Shown here piece by piece: positions 42,284 to 48,716 of a stretch of 48,716 nt of DNA. The position numbers were made by a program, and so were the translations under genes. The DNA comes from Lachnospiraceae bacterium (GTDB lineage: Bacteria; Bacillota; Clostridia; Lachnospirales; Lachnospiraceae), in the NCBI GenBank assembly GCA_017437785.1, contig JAFRXH010000082.1:1-48716 (forward strand), given 5' to 3'. Under the pieces are notes generated by a model. It saw only the letters and a list, made by a program, of their open reading frames with translations, was not told where the DNA came from and made no database searches. Positions within the stretch are counted from its first letter, which is position 1, and every line of letters begins with the position of its first letter.

Positions 42284-45200
42284 CTATTGCACTATCACAC
42301 TAATGGTAATAGTTTTACCATTTACTTTAGCAGTCAGCTTCGTCTTTCCGGCCTTTCGTGCCACAATCCTTCCATCATCATAATATGCATATTCACCTTT
42401 CCCGCTTTTAAATACAATATTTTGTTCTATATAGTTATACTCAAGCGGTAACTCACTTCCTGTCTTCATTGCAACAGTATACTTGTTCTTTCCTACAATT
42501 GTACATCCACTCTTTATTGTAGGATCTTCAACATATAAGTGAATTATATACACCTTCCCTCCATTCTCGGTCGTCAATGTTGTTTCTCCTGCCTTAAGGC
42601 CTGTAAACTTACTACCCTTAACCTTAACTATCGTACCATCCGATACAGTCCATACAGGCTTCTTAACGCCTTTGAGCGATATTGTTTTAGAAGAATTAAC
42701 CATAAGATGCATGTTTCTCTCTGTAGCGACAATACTCTCCTTAACCTTTAATTTACATGTATACGCTTTTCCATTTATATATGCTTTTATCGTTGTATTT
42801 CCTTTACTCCTGGCAGTTACAAATCCATCCTGCGAAATAGTCGCTACATCCGGCGCACTGCTAAACCATAAAACATTGAGATTATCAGAATCATAATCAA
42901 ACATAATCTGCTGTATCTTACCTGCCTCCAGCGTTAAACTTTTAGCAGTCATTGTCGGAAGCGAAACATATATATCTATGCTTCTGTTTCCCTTTGTTAT
43001 TCTCACCGGAGTATCAGTAATCTTTTTCGCTGTAAGCAGACCTTTTTTACTTATACTTACTGTGCTGGATCTTTCACTGATCCACCCCTGATCCGGAAGT
43101 GTAAACTTCTGTCCCTTAACAAGATGAAGTTCTGTTGTTCTATCAGAAATCTCCGGTGCCGGGCACATCGGTAGACTATTACGCAACCCTTTTACAGTAA
43201 TAACACAATCTTTATAAAACATATTTTTGGTATCAGCAGCTGATAATCTTACCGTTATAGTCCCCTCAGACTTACCACGAATTATCAAACGGCCATTTTT
43301 TACATCAGTTTCAACAAAATCAATAACAGCCTCACCGCTAACCTTAGGTTGTTCTTCAATCAACGAATATTCGAAGGTAGTATCATCAGCCTTAACAGGC
43401 TTTGACCACCACCTTAGTTCCACCTGATCTCCTACGGTAAGCTCCACCATCTCAGAATTGAGTTCAACACCCTTTAACGGTGAAGTAACCGTCACAACAC
43501 AAACATCCTGGAAGTCGCCATCAAATGTAGTCACGATAATCGTCGCAGTCCCTGTATTATTCGCAGAAATCATTCCTCTATCATCTACACTTGCCACCTC
43601 AGGATTACTGCTTTCCCAGATAAGGCTATTATCAGATGCATCTGTTGGTGATATAACCGCACTTAATTGTGCTGTATCACCATTTTCAAGACTAATCGTC
43701 TCTTTGTCAAGCGTAACACCTGTTACAGGTATCATTGGAAACGGTTTTTTTATCAGTTTTCTGTTGTCTCCCAGCCAGTTATAATCATCGATAACCGTAT
43801 TATCCCCAACAACATATGTATCTGTTAACACCTCTACAGTAAAAGCTCCACGATTTATTGTTTTTACTGATGATGGGATGATAATCTTGGTAAGTATAGG
43901 GCAATTCGCAGCAAACCCGACACTAATATCCGATATGCCATCCGACAACATAATACACTTTAGGCCATCACAATTTGCAAAACAATTATAACCAACAGTC
44001 ACTGAGCCTGGTTGTAATTGAGAGCCATTAAAACATACCTTATATATACCATCACAATTATTAAAAGCACCGGCACCAATCGTCTTTACACTTGATGGAA
44101 TAACAAGAATCCCCCCTTGTTCTCCCTTACCAAGAAAAGCATTGCTAAATGCTGTCGAATCAATTTGATTTAATGTTTCCGGAAAAACAGGTACTTCAAG
44201 TGCTGTACATCCCATAAAAGCAGATTGATCTATTCTTTCAAGTGTCGCAGAAAATTCCACATGATTTAAACTAACACAATCCTGAAACATATGCGTGCCG
44301 ATTGTTAACAGATTTGTTTGTGATAAATCGCAACTCGAAATTGAGGCATCTCCCATAAATACATTTTTTCCAACTTTCTCCAAGGCTGATGGCATCACAA
44401 CAGTCGCTATACTAGAGCATCCTTCAAATGCACTGTCTCCGATAGATGATAATCTTGTATGAGACAGATCAAGCCCCCTAAGCGCATTATCATTTTGAAA
44501 TGCGTTTCTATATATGGCAACCATCGTATATGGCCATACTACTTCTTCAAGATTGGGATTATCGCATGCAAAACAAATTGGAATCTCCTTACATCTATTC
44601 GACAGATATATCTTCCGTAATTTGGGACAATTTGCAAATGTGTATGACTCAAATATGCCCTCCTGCAAGTTTAGTGTAACAGGCTCGCCTTTAACAGTAG
44701 AGTCACAGAATCTTACTTCTTCCAGTTCTGTGCAACAATAAAACGCCTCCCTACCAATTCCATTAACGCTCTCTGGTATAACCACGCAGTTTGTCTGCCC
44801 GTCTCCCCCAAGAGCATCACCATAGAATGCACGATATCCTATTCCAGTAAGTGTCTCCGGAAAAACAGGAGTATTCAAATTCGTACAACCTGAAAATGCT
44901 GACTTTCCAATACCAGTAAGCTGCGTTCCAGATAAATCACACCCTTGTAGAGACTTATCATTAGCAAACACTTCCACAGCTAATGTAGTTAATGAACCGG
45001 ACCAGACAACCTCCTTAAGCTTAAAATCGTTATATGCAAATCTGCTTGGTAACTTCGTACAACGATTTGAGAGCTTTATTCTCTCTAACATAGGGCACTC
45101 TGCAAAAGTGTAGGCATAGTCAGAATCATAGGTAAAATTTATACCACTGGGGTTTTCCTCCGATGAATCTCTGAAAACAACATTACCAAGATACTTACAT

Positions 45201-45733
45201 CCTCTGAAAGCTTCGAATTCAATCCTATTTACCGTTGACGGAATCTCTATAGTTCCAGGCTCATCATACATCCCTAACCCTGCATTCATGAAGGCATATC
45301 GGCCAATTTCTACCAGCCCTTCAGGAAGCTTCACAGCTACGAGCTCCTCATGCCCTTTAAATATATAGCTTGCAAGCTCTCTTACTTTAATTCCATCAAT
45401 CTCCTCAGGTATTACAAGATGACTGCATTTTCCCTTATACCCGTATACCGCACCACGATCAGTTATTTCGGCGTATTGAGAAATATCTTCCCACTCAATA
45501 TCGTTTTCTTCTTCGTTGTCAATTTCTGTCGGCATATCATATACATCTGATTCTACATAAGAAGATTCATCTTGCTTCTGGTCAGTCTCAGAATCATTAA
45601 CATTATCTTCCACAGCTATGTCTACTTCATCGTCATCTGAAGCCTGTACAATCAGAGAATAATCTCCAGAAAAAAGAGAGATAAGAATAAGAACCATTGT
45701 CATAAATAGAGCTGTATTTCTTCTAAAACTCAT
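42284..45733 (-). CDS. BspA-like leucine-rich-repeat surface protein with Ig-like domains
   Basis: 1149 residues. A signal peptide (1-31) precedes an acidic Asp/Glu-rich linker to about 85. Residues about 95-660 hold BspA-type (LRR_5) repeats, for example VVMPSALEKVGKNVFMGDAS and IPSSVKTIGAGAFNNCDGIY. Then follow Ig-like Big_2-type domains, beginning VTGVTLDKETISLENGDTAQ, and further beta-domains to the C-terminus (AGKTKLTAKVNGKTITISVI). No sortase motif or membrane anchor. The family often mediates adhesion; function here is inferred. Ribosome binding site GGAGG. It lies after the gene group that follows HTH module B, and before module A. Confidence 0.9.
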   Translation of the reverse strand: MSFRRNTALFMTMVLILISLFSGDYSLIVQASDDDEVDIAVEDNVNDSETDQKQDESSYVESDVYDMPTEIDNEEENDIEWEDISQYAEITDRGAVYGYKGKCSHLVIPEEIDGIKVRELASYIFKGHEELVAVKLPEGLVEIGRYAFMNAGLGMYDEPGTIEIPSTVNRIEFEAFRGCKYLGNVVFRDSSEENPSGINFTYDSDYAYTFAECPMLERIKLSNRCTKLPSRFAYNDFKLKEVVWSGSLTTLAVEVFANDKSLQGCDLSGTQLTGIGKSAFSGCTNLNTPVFPETLTGIGYRAFYGDALGGDGQTNCVVIPESVNGIGREAFYCCTELEEVRFCDSTVKGEPVTLNLQEGIFESYTFANCPKLRKIYLSNRCKEIPICFACDNPNLEEVVWPYTMVAIYRNAFQNDNALRGLDLSHTRLSSIGDSAFEGCSSIATVVMPSALEKVGKNVFMGDASISSCDLSQTNLLTIGTHMFQDCVSLNHVEFSATLERIDQSAFMGCTALEVPVFPETLNQIDSTAFSNAFLGKGEQGGILVIPSSVKTIGAGAFNNCDGIYKVCFNGSQLQPGSVTVGYNCFANCDGLKCIMLSDGISDISVGFAANCPILTKIIIPSSVKTINRGAFTVEVLTDTYVVGDNTVIDDYNWLGDNRKLIKKPFPMIPVTGVTLDKETISLENGDTAQLSAVISPTDASDNSLIWESSNPEVASVDDRGMISANNTGTATIIVTTFDGDFQDVCVVTVTSPLKGVELNSEMVELTVGDQVELRWWSKPVKADDTTFEYSLIEEQPKVSGEAVIDFVETDVKNGRLIIRGKSEGTITVRLSAADTKNMFYKDCVITVKGLRNSLPMCPAPEISDRTTELHLVKGQKFTLPDQGWISERSSTVSISKKGLLTAKKITDTPVRITKGNRSIDIYVSLPTMTAKSLTLEAGKIQQIMFDYDSDNLNVLWFSSAPDVATISQDGFVTARSKGNTTIKAYINGKAYTCKLKVKESIVATERNMHLMVNSSKTISLKGVKKPVWTVSDGTIVKVKGSKFTGLKAGETTLTTENGGKVYIIHLYVEDPTIKSGCTIVGKNKYTVAMKTGSELPLEYNYIEQNIVFKSGKGEYAYYDDGRIVARKAGKTKLTAKVNGKTITISVIVQ

Positions 45734-45812
45734 GATCTAACCTCCAATAAAAATCCGATTATACATCAATAATCAATAATCCAAATATTAGTCTATGAAA
45801 TCATATATTTTA

Positions 45813-46037
45813 TTATACCTTTTGTTCCCAGGTATGACCACACTTCTGGCATACGAAAGTAACCTTTTTCTTTCCATTAAATCCGGTTGCCGAACCGATC
45901 ATTGCCCCTGTCGGTCCACCAAGTTTAAAACCAATAGCACTCCCAACAACAGCTTTACCGACGCTAAATTGTTTCTTAGTAGCCGCCGGAATGCCTACCC
46001 CATTACATGTTAACCTTGGACATTTTATCTTTCCCAT
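45813..46037 (-). CDS. Small zinc-ribbon protein with glycine-zipper segment
   Basis: 74 residues, MGKIKCPRLTCNGVGIPAAT then VGKAVVGSAIGFKLGGPTGA. Cys at both ends (KCPRLTC and CQKCGHTW) can form one zinc ribbon, with a Gly/Ala-rich hydrophobic middle (about 27-50) that can span or associate with membranes. The N-terminal pair is CPRLTC rather than CPxC, unusual for the family. AAAGGAG precedes the ATG. It lies between an acidic membrane-anchored protein and the LRR gene, probably one transcript with them. Confidence 0.75.
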   Translation of the reverse strand: MGKIKCPRLTCNGVGIPAATKKQFSVGKAVVGSAIGFKLGGPTGAMIGSATGFNGKKKVTFVCQKCGHTWEQKV

Positions 46038-46059
46038 ACCATATACTCCTTTCGATCAT

Positions 46060-46485
46060 TCATCGTAAAAGGCCATTAAGAAAGTCCGCTGCTTCCTTTC
46101 CGGCTTCTCTTGCTTTATCGTACTTTTCGTCCCAGTCAATATCTTGAAGATAGTCCTTAACTTCCTGCCCCAGTTCTCTTCCCTTCTCATAATATGATTC
46201 TGTCTCAGAATCCAAAACAGCAGATTGGTCAATAACATTAGAGTCCGCTTCGTTTTCCGCTGAAGGCATTGGTGTAGGGGTAGGTATTTCATCATCTTTT
46301 TCAGTTTCGGCAACCTCCGCAGTTACAACTTTTTCTTCTATTGTGATCATGGCCGGCGTCTGATTCATATTTTCGATGACCTGGTCATTCTCAGCTTCTT
46401 TTTCCTCAACCGGTTCTTTATACGAATATCCTATTATCATCGCTATCAGTGCAAGACCACATAACAGAATTACAGATTTTTTCAT
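46060..46485 (-). CDS. Membrane-anchored acidic protein
   Basis: 141 residues. A signal-anchor (about 3-21) has the sequence KKSVILLCGLALIAMIIGYS. The rest is outside, acidic and disordered (about 24-95), with the short TPTPMP segment, then a helical tail, YYEKGRELGQEVKDYLQDID and EKYDKAREAGKEAADFLNGL. No family recognised. It has a weak ribosome binding site and stands 22 bases before the zinc-ribbon gene. Confidence 0.75.
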   Translation of the reverse strand: MKKSVILLCGLALIAMIIGYSYKEPVEEKEAENDQVIENMNQTPAMITIEEKVVTAEVAETEKDDEIPTPTPMPSAENEADSNVIDQSAVLDSETESYYEKGRELGQEVKDYLQDIDWDEKYDKAREAGKEAADFLNGLLR

Positions 46486-46651
46486 TATCTTATTACCTTT
46501 CTATATATATTCTTAAAGATCAAATTATTATACAGCGTCACTGTAATGCATCCGTAATGAGCGCTATAATGTAGGATACAATACGACAGCATTCTTAGCC
46601 CCCATTCTCTTCCCCACTAAGAGCCAATACTGACGCTTTGAGGAACATTTT

Positions 46652-47381
46652 CTAAAAGATTCCGCCTCTTCTTGCTGCAAAGTAAACCTTTGCAGAATCG
46701 AATGCTTTATATGCATCAAATTGCTTTGAAAGTGTTGCTCCAGGCTTAAGTTCGCTATCTCCATCAACAATATATCCTGTATCACTTCCTATAACATTTC
46801 CTTCGGCATCAAAGAATAATGCATATCCCTGAACAAACTTAGAAGCTTCCTTACCATTGTTAGTCACGGTTACGACAACATTTTTATCATTAACATGTTG
46901 CACAATCTCAAGATCTTCTAATCCTGATTTATAATATGGAGATGTATCAAATGATAACGAATACTCCGTGTGATCTATACCCTTCACGAAATCGAAATAT
47001 ACACTTGCTATTGATACCTCCCCGGGAGCTATTACATCTATAGAACTGCTACCCGCTCCTATAACACTATTATCAGCATTATAAGCGGTCATATTTATAT
47101 CTATTCCAACAGTCTTACTACTATTATTTGTTATGATCAGAAAACTATGACCACTTCCTATACTATCCTCATATAAGTATTCTTCTACGGCAAAATCGCT
47201 TTCGGACACATCACTTTTAACCTCCGAAGATTTACCAGTCGATCTTCCTGTAAGATAACACTCCACATGATCAAAGCCCTTATAACAATCCAACTGAACA
47301 GATCGTGATGCCCCAGGCTTAATCTCACTATCTCCATCTGTTATATAAGTTGACGAATATCCATTTTGATTTCCTCCTCGT
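46652..47381 (-). pseudogene. 5'-truncated gene for FxLYD-type repeat protein
   Basis: The open frame reaches up to 47381 with no start codon. It reads GGNQNGYSSTYITDGDSEIK then PGASRSVQLDCYKGFDHVEC, the end of a domain. A complete pair of beta-domains follows, ending DGDSELKPGATLSKQFDAYK. The two ends are alike, so the protein had repeats. Signal peptide and the first half-domain are missing just where HTH module B begins. A TTG at 47293 could restart translation and give a 213-residue product. It was probably a secreted protein once. Confidence 0.6.
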
Positions 47382-47423
47382 AATAAAACACATTAAACCA
47401 AACATTGAATTATCAAATAAGAC

Positions 47424-47630
47424 TCACGAATCTTTTTTCTTCCGCCAATTTCTATATTGTCCGGTAGTAATCCTGCCATCCTTTGGCCTCTCCACATTTT
47501 CCGGGATAGCCCAGATCGTACCGAACTTGGTCACCCCCGGCAACAATCCGTCCTCACACATCTTCTGTACCCGCCGTTCAGTAAGATTCCACTTTACCGC
47601 CATCTCTTTAGCTGTAATAAATCCTTCCAT
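47424..47630 (-). CDS. Small HTH (excisionase/MerR-like) DNA-binding protein, module B
   Basis: 68 residues from the ATG at 47630 (AAAGGAG upstream). The HTH reads FITAKEMAVKWNLTERRVQK then MCEDGLLPGV; the tail is basic, QYRNWRKKKDS. Same length and spacing as the module A copy. A longer frame to 47774 would read through the aptamer and terminator and is rejected. Controlled by the c-di-GMP-I switch at 47692-47756. Paralogy with module A points to duplication; the DNA target is unknown. Confidence 0.85.
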   Translation of the reverse strand: MEGFITAKEMAVKWNLTERRVQKMCEDGLLPGVTKFGTIWAIPENVERPKDGRITTGQYRNWRKKKDS

Positions 47631-47652
47631 CCGCTCTCCTTTCTTCCTAAAC

Positions 47653-47679
47653 AAAAAAGCATCTGATCCACCAGATGCT
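47653..47679 (-). terminator. Riboswitch terminator, module B
   Basis: Minus-strand stem AGCATCTG / CAGATGCT (47658-47665 with 47672-47679) with 6-base loop and TTTTTT, just before the HTH ribosome binding site. It is the perfect counterpart of the module A terminator. Confidence 0.85.
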
Positions 47680-47691
47680 TCTATCCCAACT

Positions 47692-47756
47692 GCAACTGGC
47701 TGCCATTTTACAGGCCCTGTAGCTTTGCGTCGCAGGATTTCTCCTGTTTTGCCCTT
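47692..47756 (-). promoter_or_regulatory. Cyclic-di-GMP-I riboswitch (GEMM-I aptamer), module B
   Basis: Minus strand: AAGGGCAAAAC, stem CAGGA-GAAA-TCCTG, CGACGCAAAGC, TACAGGGCCT, ATGGCAGCCAGTTGC. It matches the GEMM-I consensus more closely than copy A. The stem differs from copy A (CAAGC/GCTTG) by paired changes while the GAAA loop is kept, as expected for a folded RNA. It is followed by a terminator 13 bases later, so c-di-GMP should control transcription of the HTH gene and what follows. Confidence 0.9.
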
Positions 47757-47783
47757 GATATATAATTCGTTCAACTGATATAT

Positions 47784-47813
47784 ATTTTATTTCATGCGAC
47801 CGCATATTGTCAA
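47784..47813 (-). promoter_or_regulatory. Sigma-A promoter of module B
   Basis: Minus strand TTGACA (47808-47813), 18-base spacer containing the small palindrome ATGCG-GT-CGCAT, TAAAAT (47784-47789). Confidence 0.75.
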
Positions 47814-47881
47814 TAAGTTGTCTATACATTTGAGGCATATTATCCAACAATTCTGACACTTCATATTGTACATAATATACA

Positions 47882-48096
47882 GAGGTACCCCAAAAAGCCG
47901 AAAAAGCGGCTGTTATTCGCCTTTCCAGTCCTTGAACAGGGGATTCGTCGCAGGAGAGAACCATGCATTTTTCACAGGATATGTACTGTGAAAAACAGTA
48001 CAAAATTCCAGGGAATATATCCTATGAATTTTTTACCAATACAGCAGCAAAATCATCGCTACAGCGCCGTCACGAAGGAGATGGTGGATTGCCGGT
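47882..48096 (-). ncRNA. Candidate structured RNA or multi-palindrome regulatory region, module B
   Basis: Counterpart of 41821-42030. It has hairpin AGCCG/CGGCT (47896-47911, loop one base longer than in copy A), perfect inverted repeat TTTTTCACAG/CTGTGAAAAA (47968-47995), stem AAAATTC/GAATTTT (48002-48034 region), and closing arms CAGCAA (48045-48050) with TTGCCG (48089-48094). Single-base indels between copies break any shared reading frame. On the minus strand the first hairpin is followed by TTTTT and could terminate a short RNA. Confidence 0.4.
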
Positions 48097-48330
48097 CTTA
48101 AAAGAAATCGCTGCACCATTGTCTAATAAACATTATAAATAGACTTTCTTATCGCCGCCATATATATATCCCCCGGCGCTGTCATATATCTTTCCCGTCC
48201 CGCCGCAAGACACCTCGCTAAAGGTCTCTATTCGCCTCGTAGACGAGCTGTAACCAACGAGTGGTATTATGTGCTCGTGATGTGGCCGGCGAGCTGTAAG
48301 AGTCATTCTGGGGGCATCTGTGAAAGAAAA

Positions 48331-48363
48331 GGAAAAGAGCACCTGCGATATACAGATGCTCTT
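48331..48363 (-). terminator. Terminator after the XRE-type regulator
   Basis: Minus-strand stem AAGAGCATCTG / CAGGTGCTCTT with one G-T pair, followed by TTCCTTTT, about 60 bases after the stop at 48424. The stretch 48143-48330 between it and module B shows no convincing gene. Confidence 0.7.
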
Positions 48364-48423
48364 CTTCGATCTCCCATAATACCTATTATGTCTTATGAAA
48401 ACGGTTATACTCGTCTCCGCTAT

Positions 48424-48716
48424 CTATTTTTTCCCTGCTTCTGTCTCTCTTAAACACTTCTCATATAGGTCCTTATCAAGATTCCCGGTTGCAATAGTGC
48501 TGTTAACCCAAAGCTTGAGTGCTTCAATCGTTAATGAAAGATTGTTTAACTGTTTCTGTATTCTAAAAAAGTCCATTAATTCATCTTCGGTAAGCTTTCC
48601 ATCTACAGCAATATCTATAAGACGGTCTTTTTCGAAATTCAAGGAGTTTAACGAAGATATTATACCAAGCGTAATCTCTGACAAACTATGGACCTCTACC
48701 TCTGGGATCGTCGTCT
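48424..48716 (-). CDS. C-terminal part of an XRE-type regulator-like protein (cut by window edge)
   Basis: The frame is open from the window edge to a stop at 48424; 97 codons are visible. The sequence TTIPEVEVHSLSEITLGIIS then SLNSLNFEKDRLIDIAVDGK and the end LTIEALKLWVNSTIATGNLD resembles the C-terminal part found after an XRE helix-turn-helix in many Lachnospiraceae regulators (from memory). The DNA-binding part would lie outside the window. A TTG at 48684 could be taken for a start but has no ribosome binding site. Confidence 0.55.
   Translation of the reverse strand, partial: TTIPEVEVHSLSEITLGIISSLNSLNFEKDRLIDIAVDGKLTEDELMDFFRIQKQLNNLSLTIEALKLWVNSTIATGNLDKDLYEKCLRETEAGKK

Larger units (their letters stand above)
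47424..48142 (-). repeat. Module B, second copy of the riboswitch-HTH repeat
   Basis: Same ordered elements as module A (41360-42080), direct orientation. Similarity ends near AATAGACTTT (48131-48141). Immediately at its HTH end is a gene without a start (46652-47381), which suggests that this copy interrupted or replaced the beginning of that gene. Confidence 0.85.

Noticed and set aside
41360-47630. Excisionase genes of an integrative element
   Set aside because: The HTH proteins are excisionase-like in size, but no integrase, transposase, relaxase, tRNA or attachment repeat was found in the window.
48133-48342. A 69-codon minus-strand frame ending SAGGYIYGGDKKVYL
   Set aside because: Its end looks slightly protein-like, but it crosses the terminator at 48331-48363, lacks a ribosome binding site and overlaps the module B boundary. 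Perhaps a relic; not supported enough to call.

Overview
The window looks like chromosome of an anaerobic Gram-positive bacterium of the Clostridia, most likely a Lachnospiraceae (Butyrivibrio/Roseburia-like). Support: the rpmG-secE-nusG-rplKAJL-rpoB order, strong AGGAGG-type ribosome binding sites, sigma-A promoters, a zinc-type L33, a polyamine cluster built on arginine decarboxylase, BspA-like leucine-rich and InlB-type repeat surface proteins, and cyclic-di-GMP-I riboswitches. Nearly all genes are on the minus strand. No tRNA, rRNA, transposase or CRISPR array was seen. The assignment is inferred from gene content, not from a database search.

Region by region. 1-7218: core transcription/translation block (rpoB, cut by the window edge; rplL, rplJ with an L10 leader and attenuator; rplA; rplK with an L1-type leader; nusG; secE; rpmG), with three clear sigma-A promoters. 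7256-14748: envelope/motility accessory block (StrF-like and SunS-like glycosyltransferases, a FliD-like flagellar cap protein, a degenerate GGDEF-EAL protein, an O-antigen-ligase-like membrane protein) separated by palindromic repeats. 14764-21497: one polyamine operon (speA, speE, carboxyspermidine dehydrogenase, nspC, aguA, aguB), arginine to agmatine to N-carbamoylputrescine to putrescine to spermidine. 21554-36000: mixed accessory region with a 2-hydroxyacid dehydrogenase, lipoproteins, a membrane S41 protease, a LytTR regulator pair, a TetR/pectinacetylesterase-like divergon with two visible operators, a maltose-acetyltransferase-like protein, and several gene remnants or frameshifts.

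35994-48716 is the most unusual part. Two homologous modules of about 720 bp lie about 6.06 kb apart in the same orientation. Each has, in transcription order, a conserved palindrome-rich non-coding segment, a sigma-A promoter, a cyclic-di-GMP-I (GEMM-I) aptamer with GAAA tetraloop, an intrinsic terminator, and a 68-residue HTH protein. Downstream of each are small genes, many frameshifted or truncated (zinc ribbons, membrane-anchored acidic proteins, a HEPN-like protein), and then a very large secreted repeat protein (1324 aa with beta-helix-like GAGIGGG repeats plus InlB repeats; 1149 aa BspA-like LRR protein). I infer two c-di-GMP-responsive surface-protein cassettes formed by duplication. 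Module B sits directly against a 5'-truncated gene, which suggests that it arrived by insertion or recombination.
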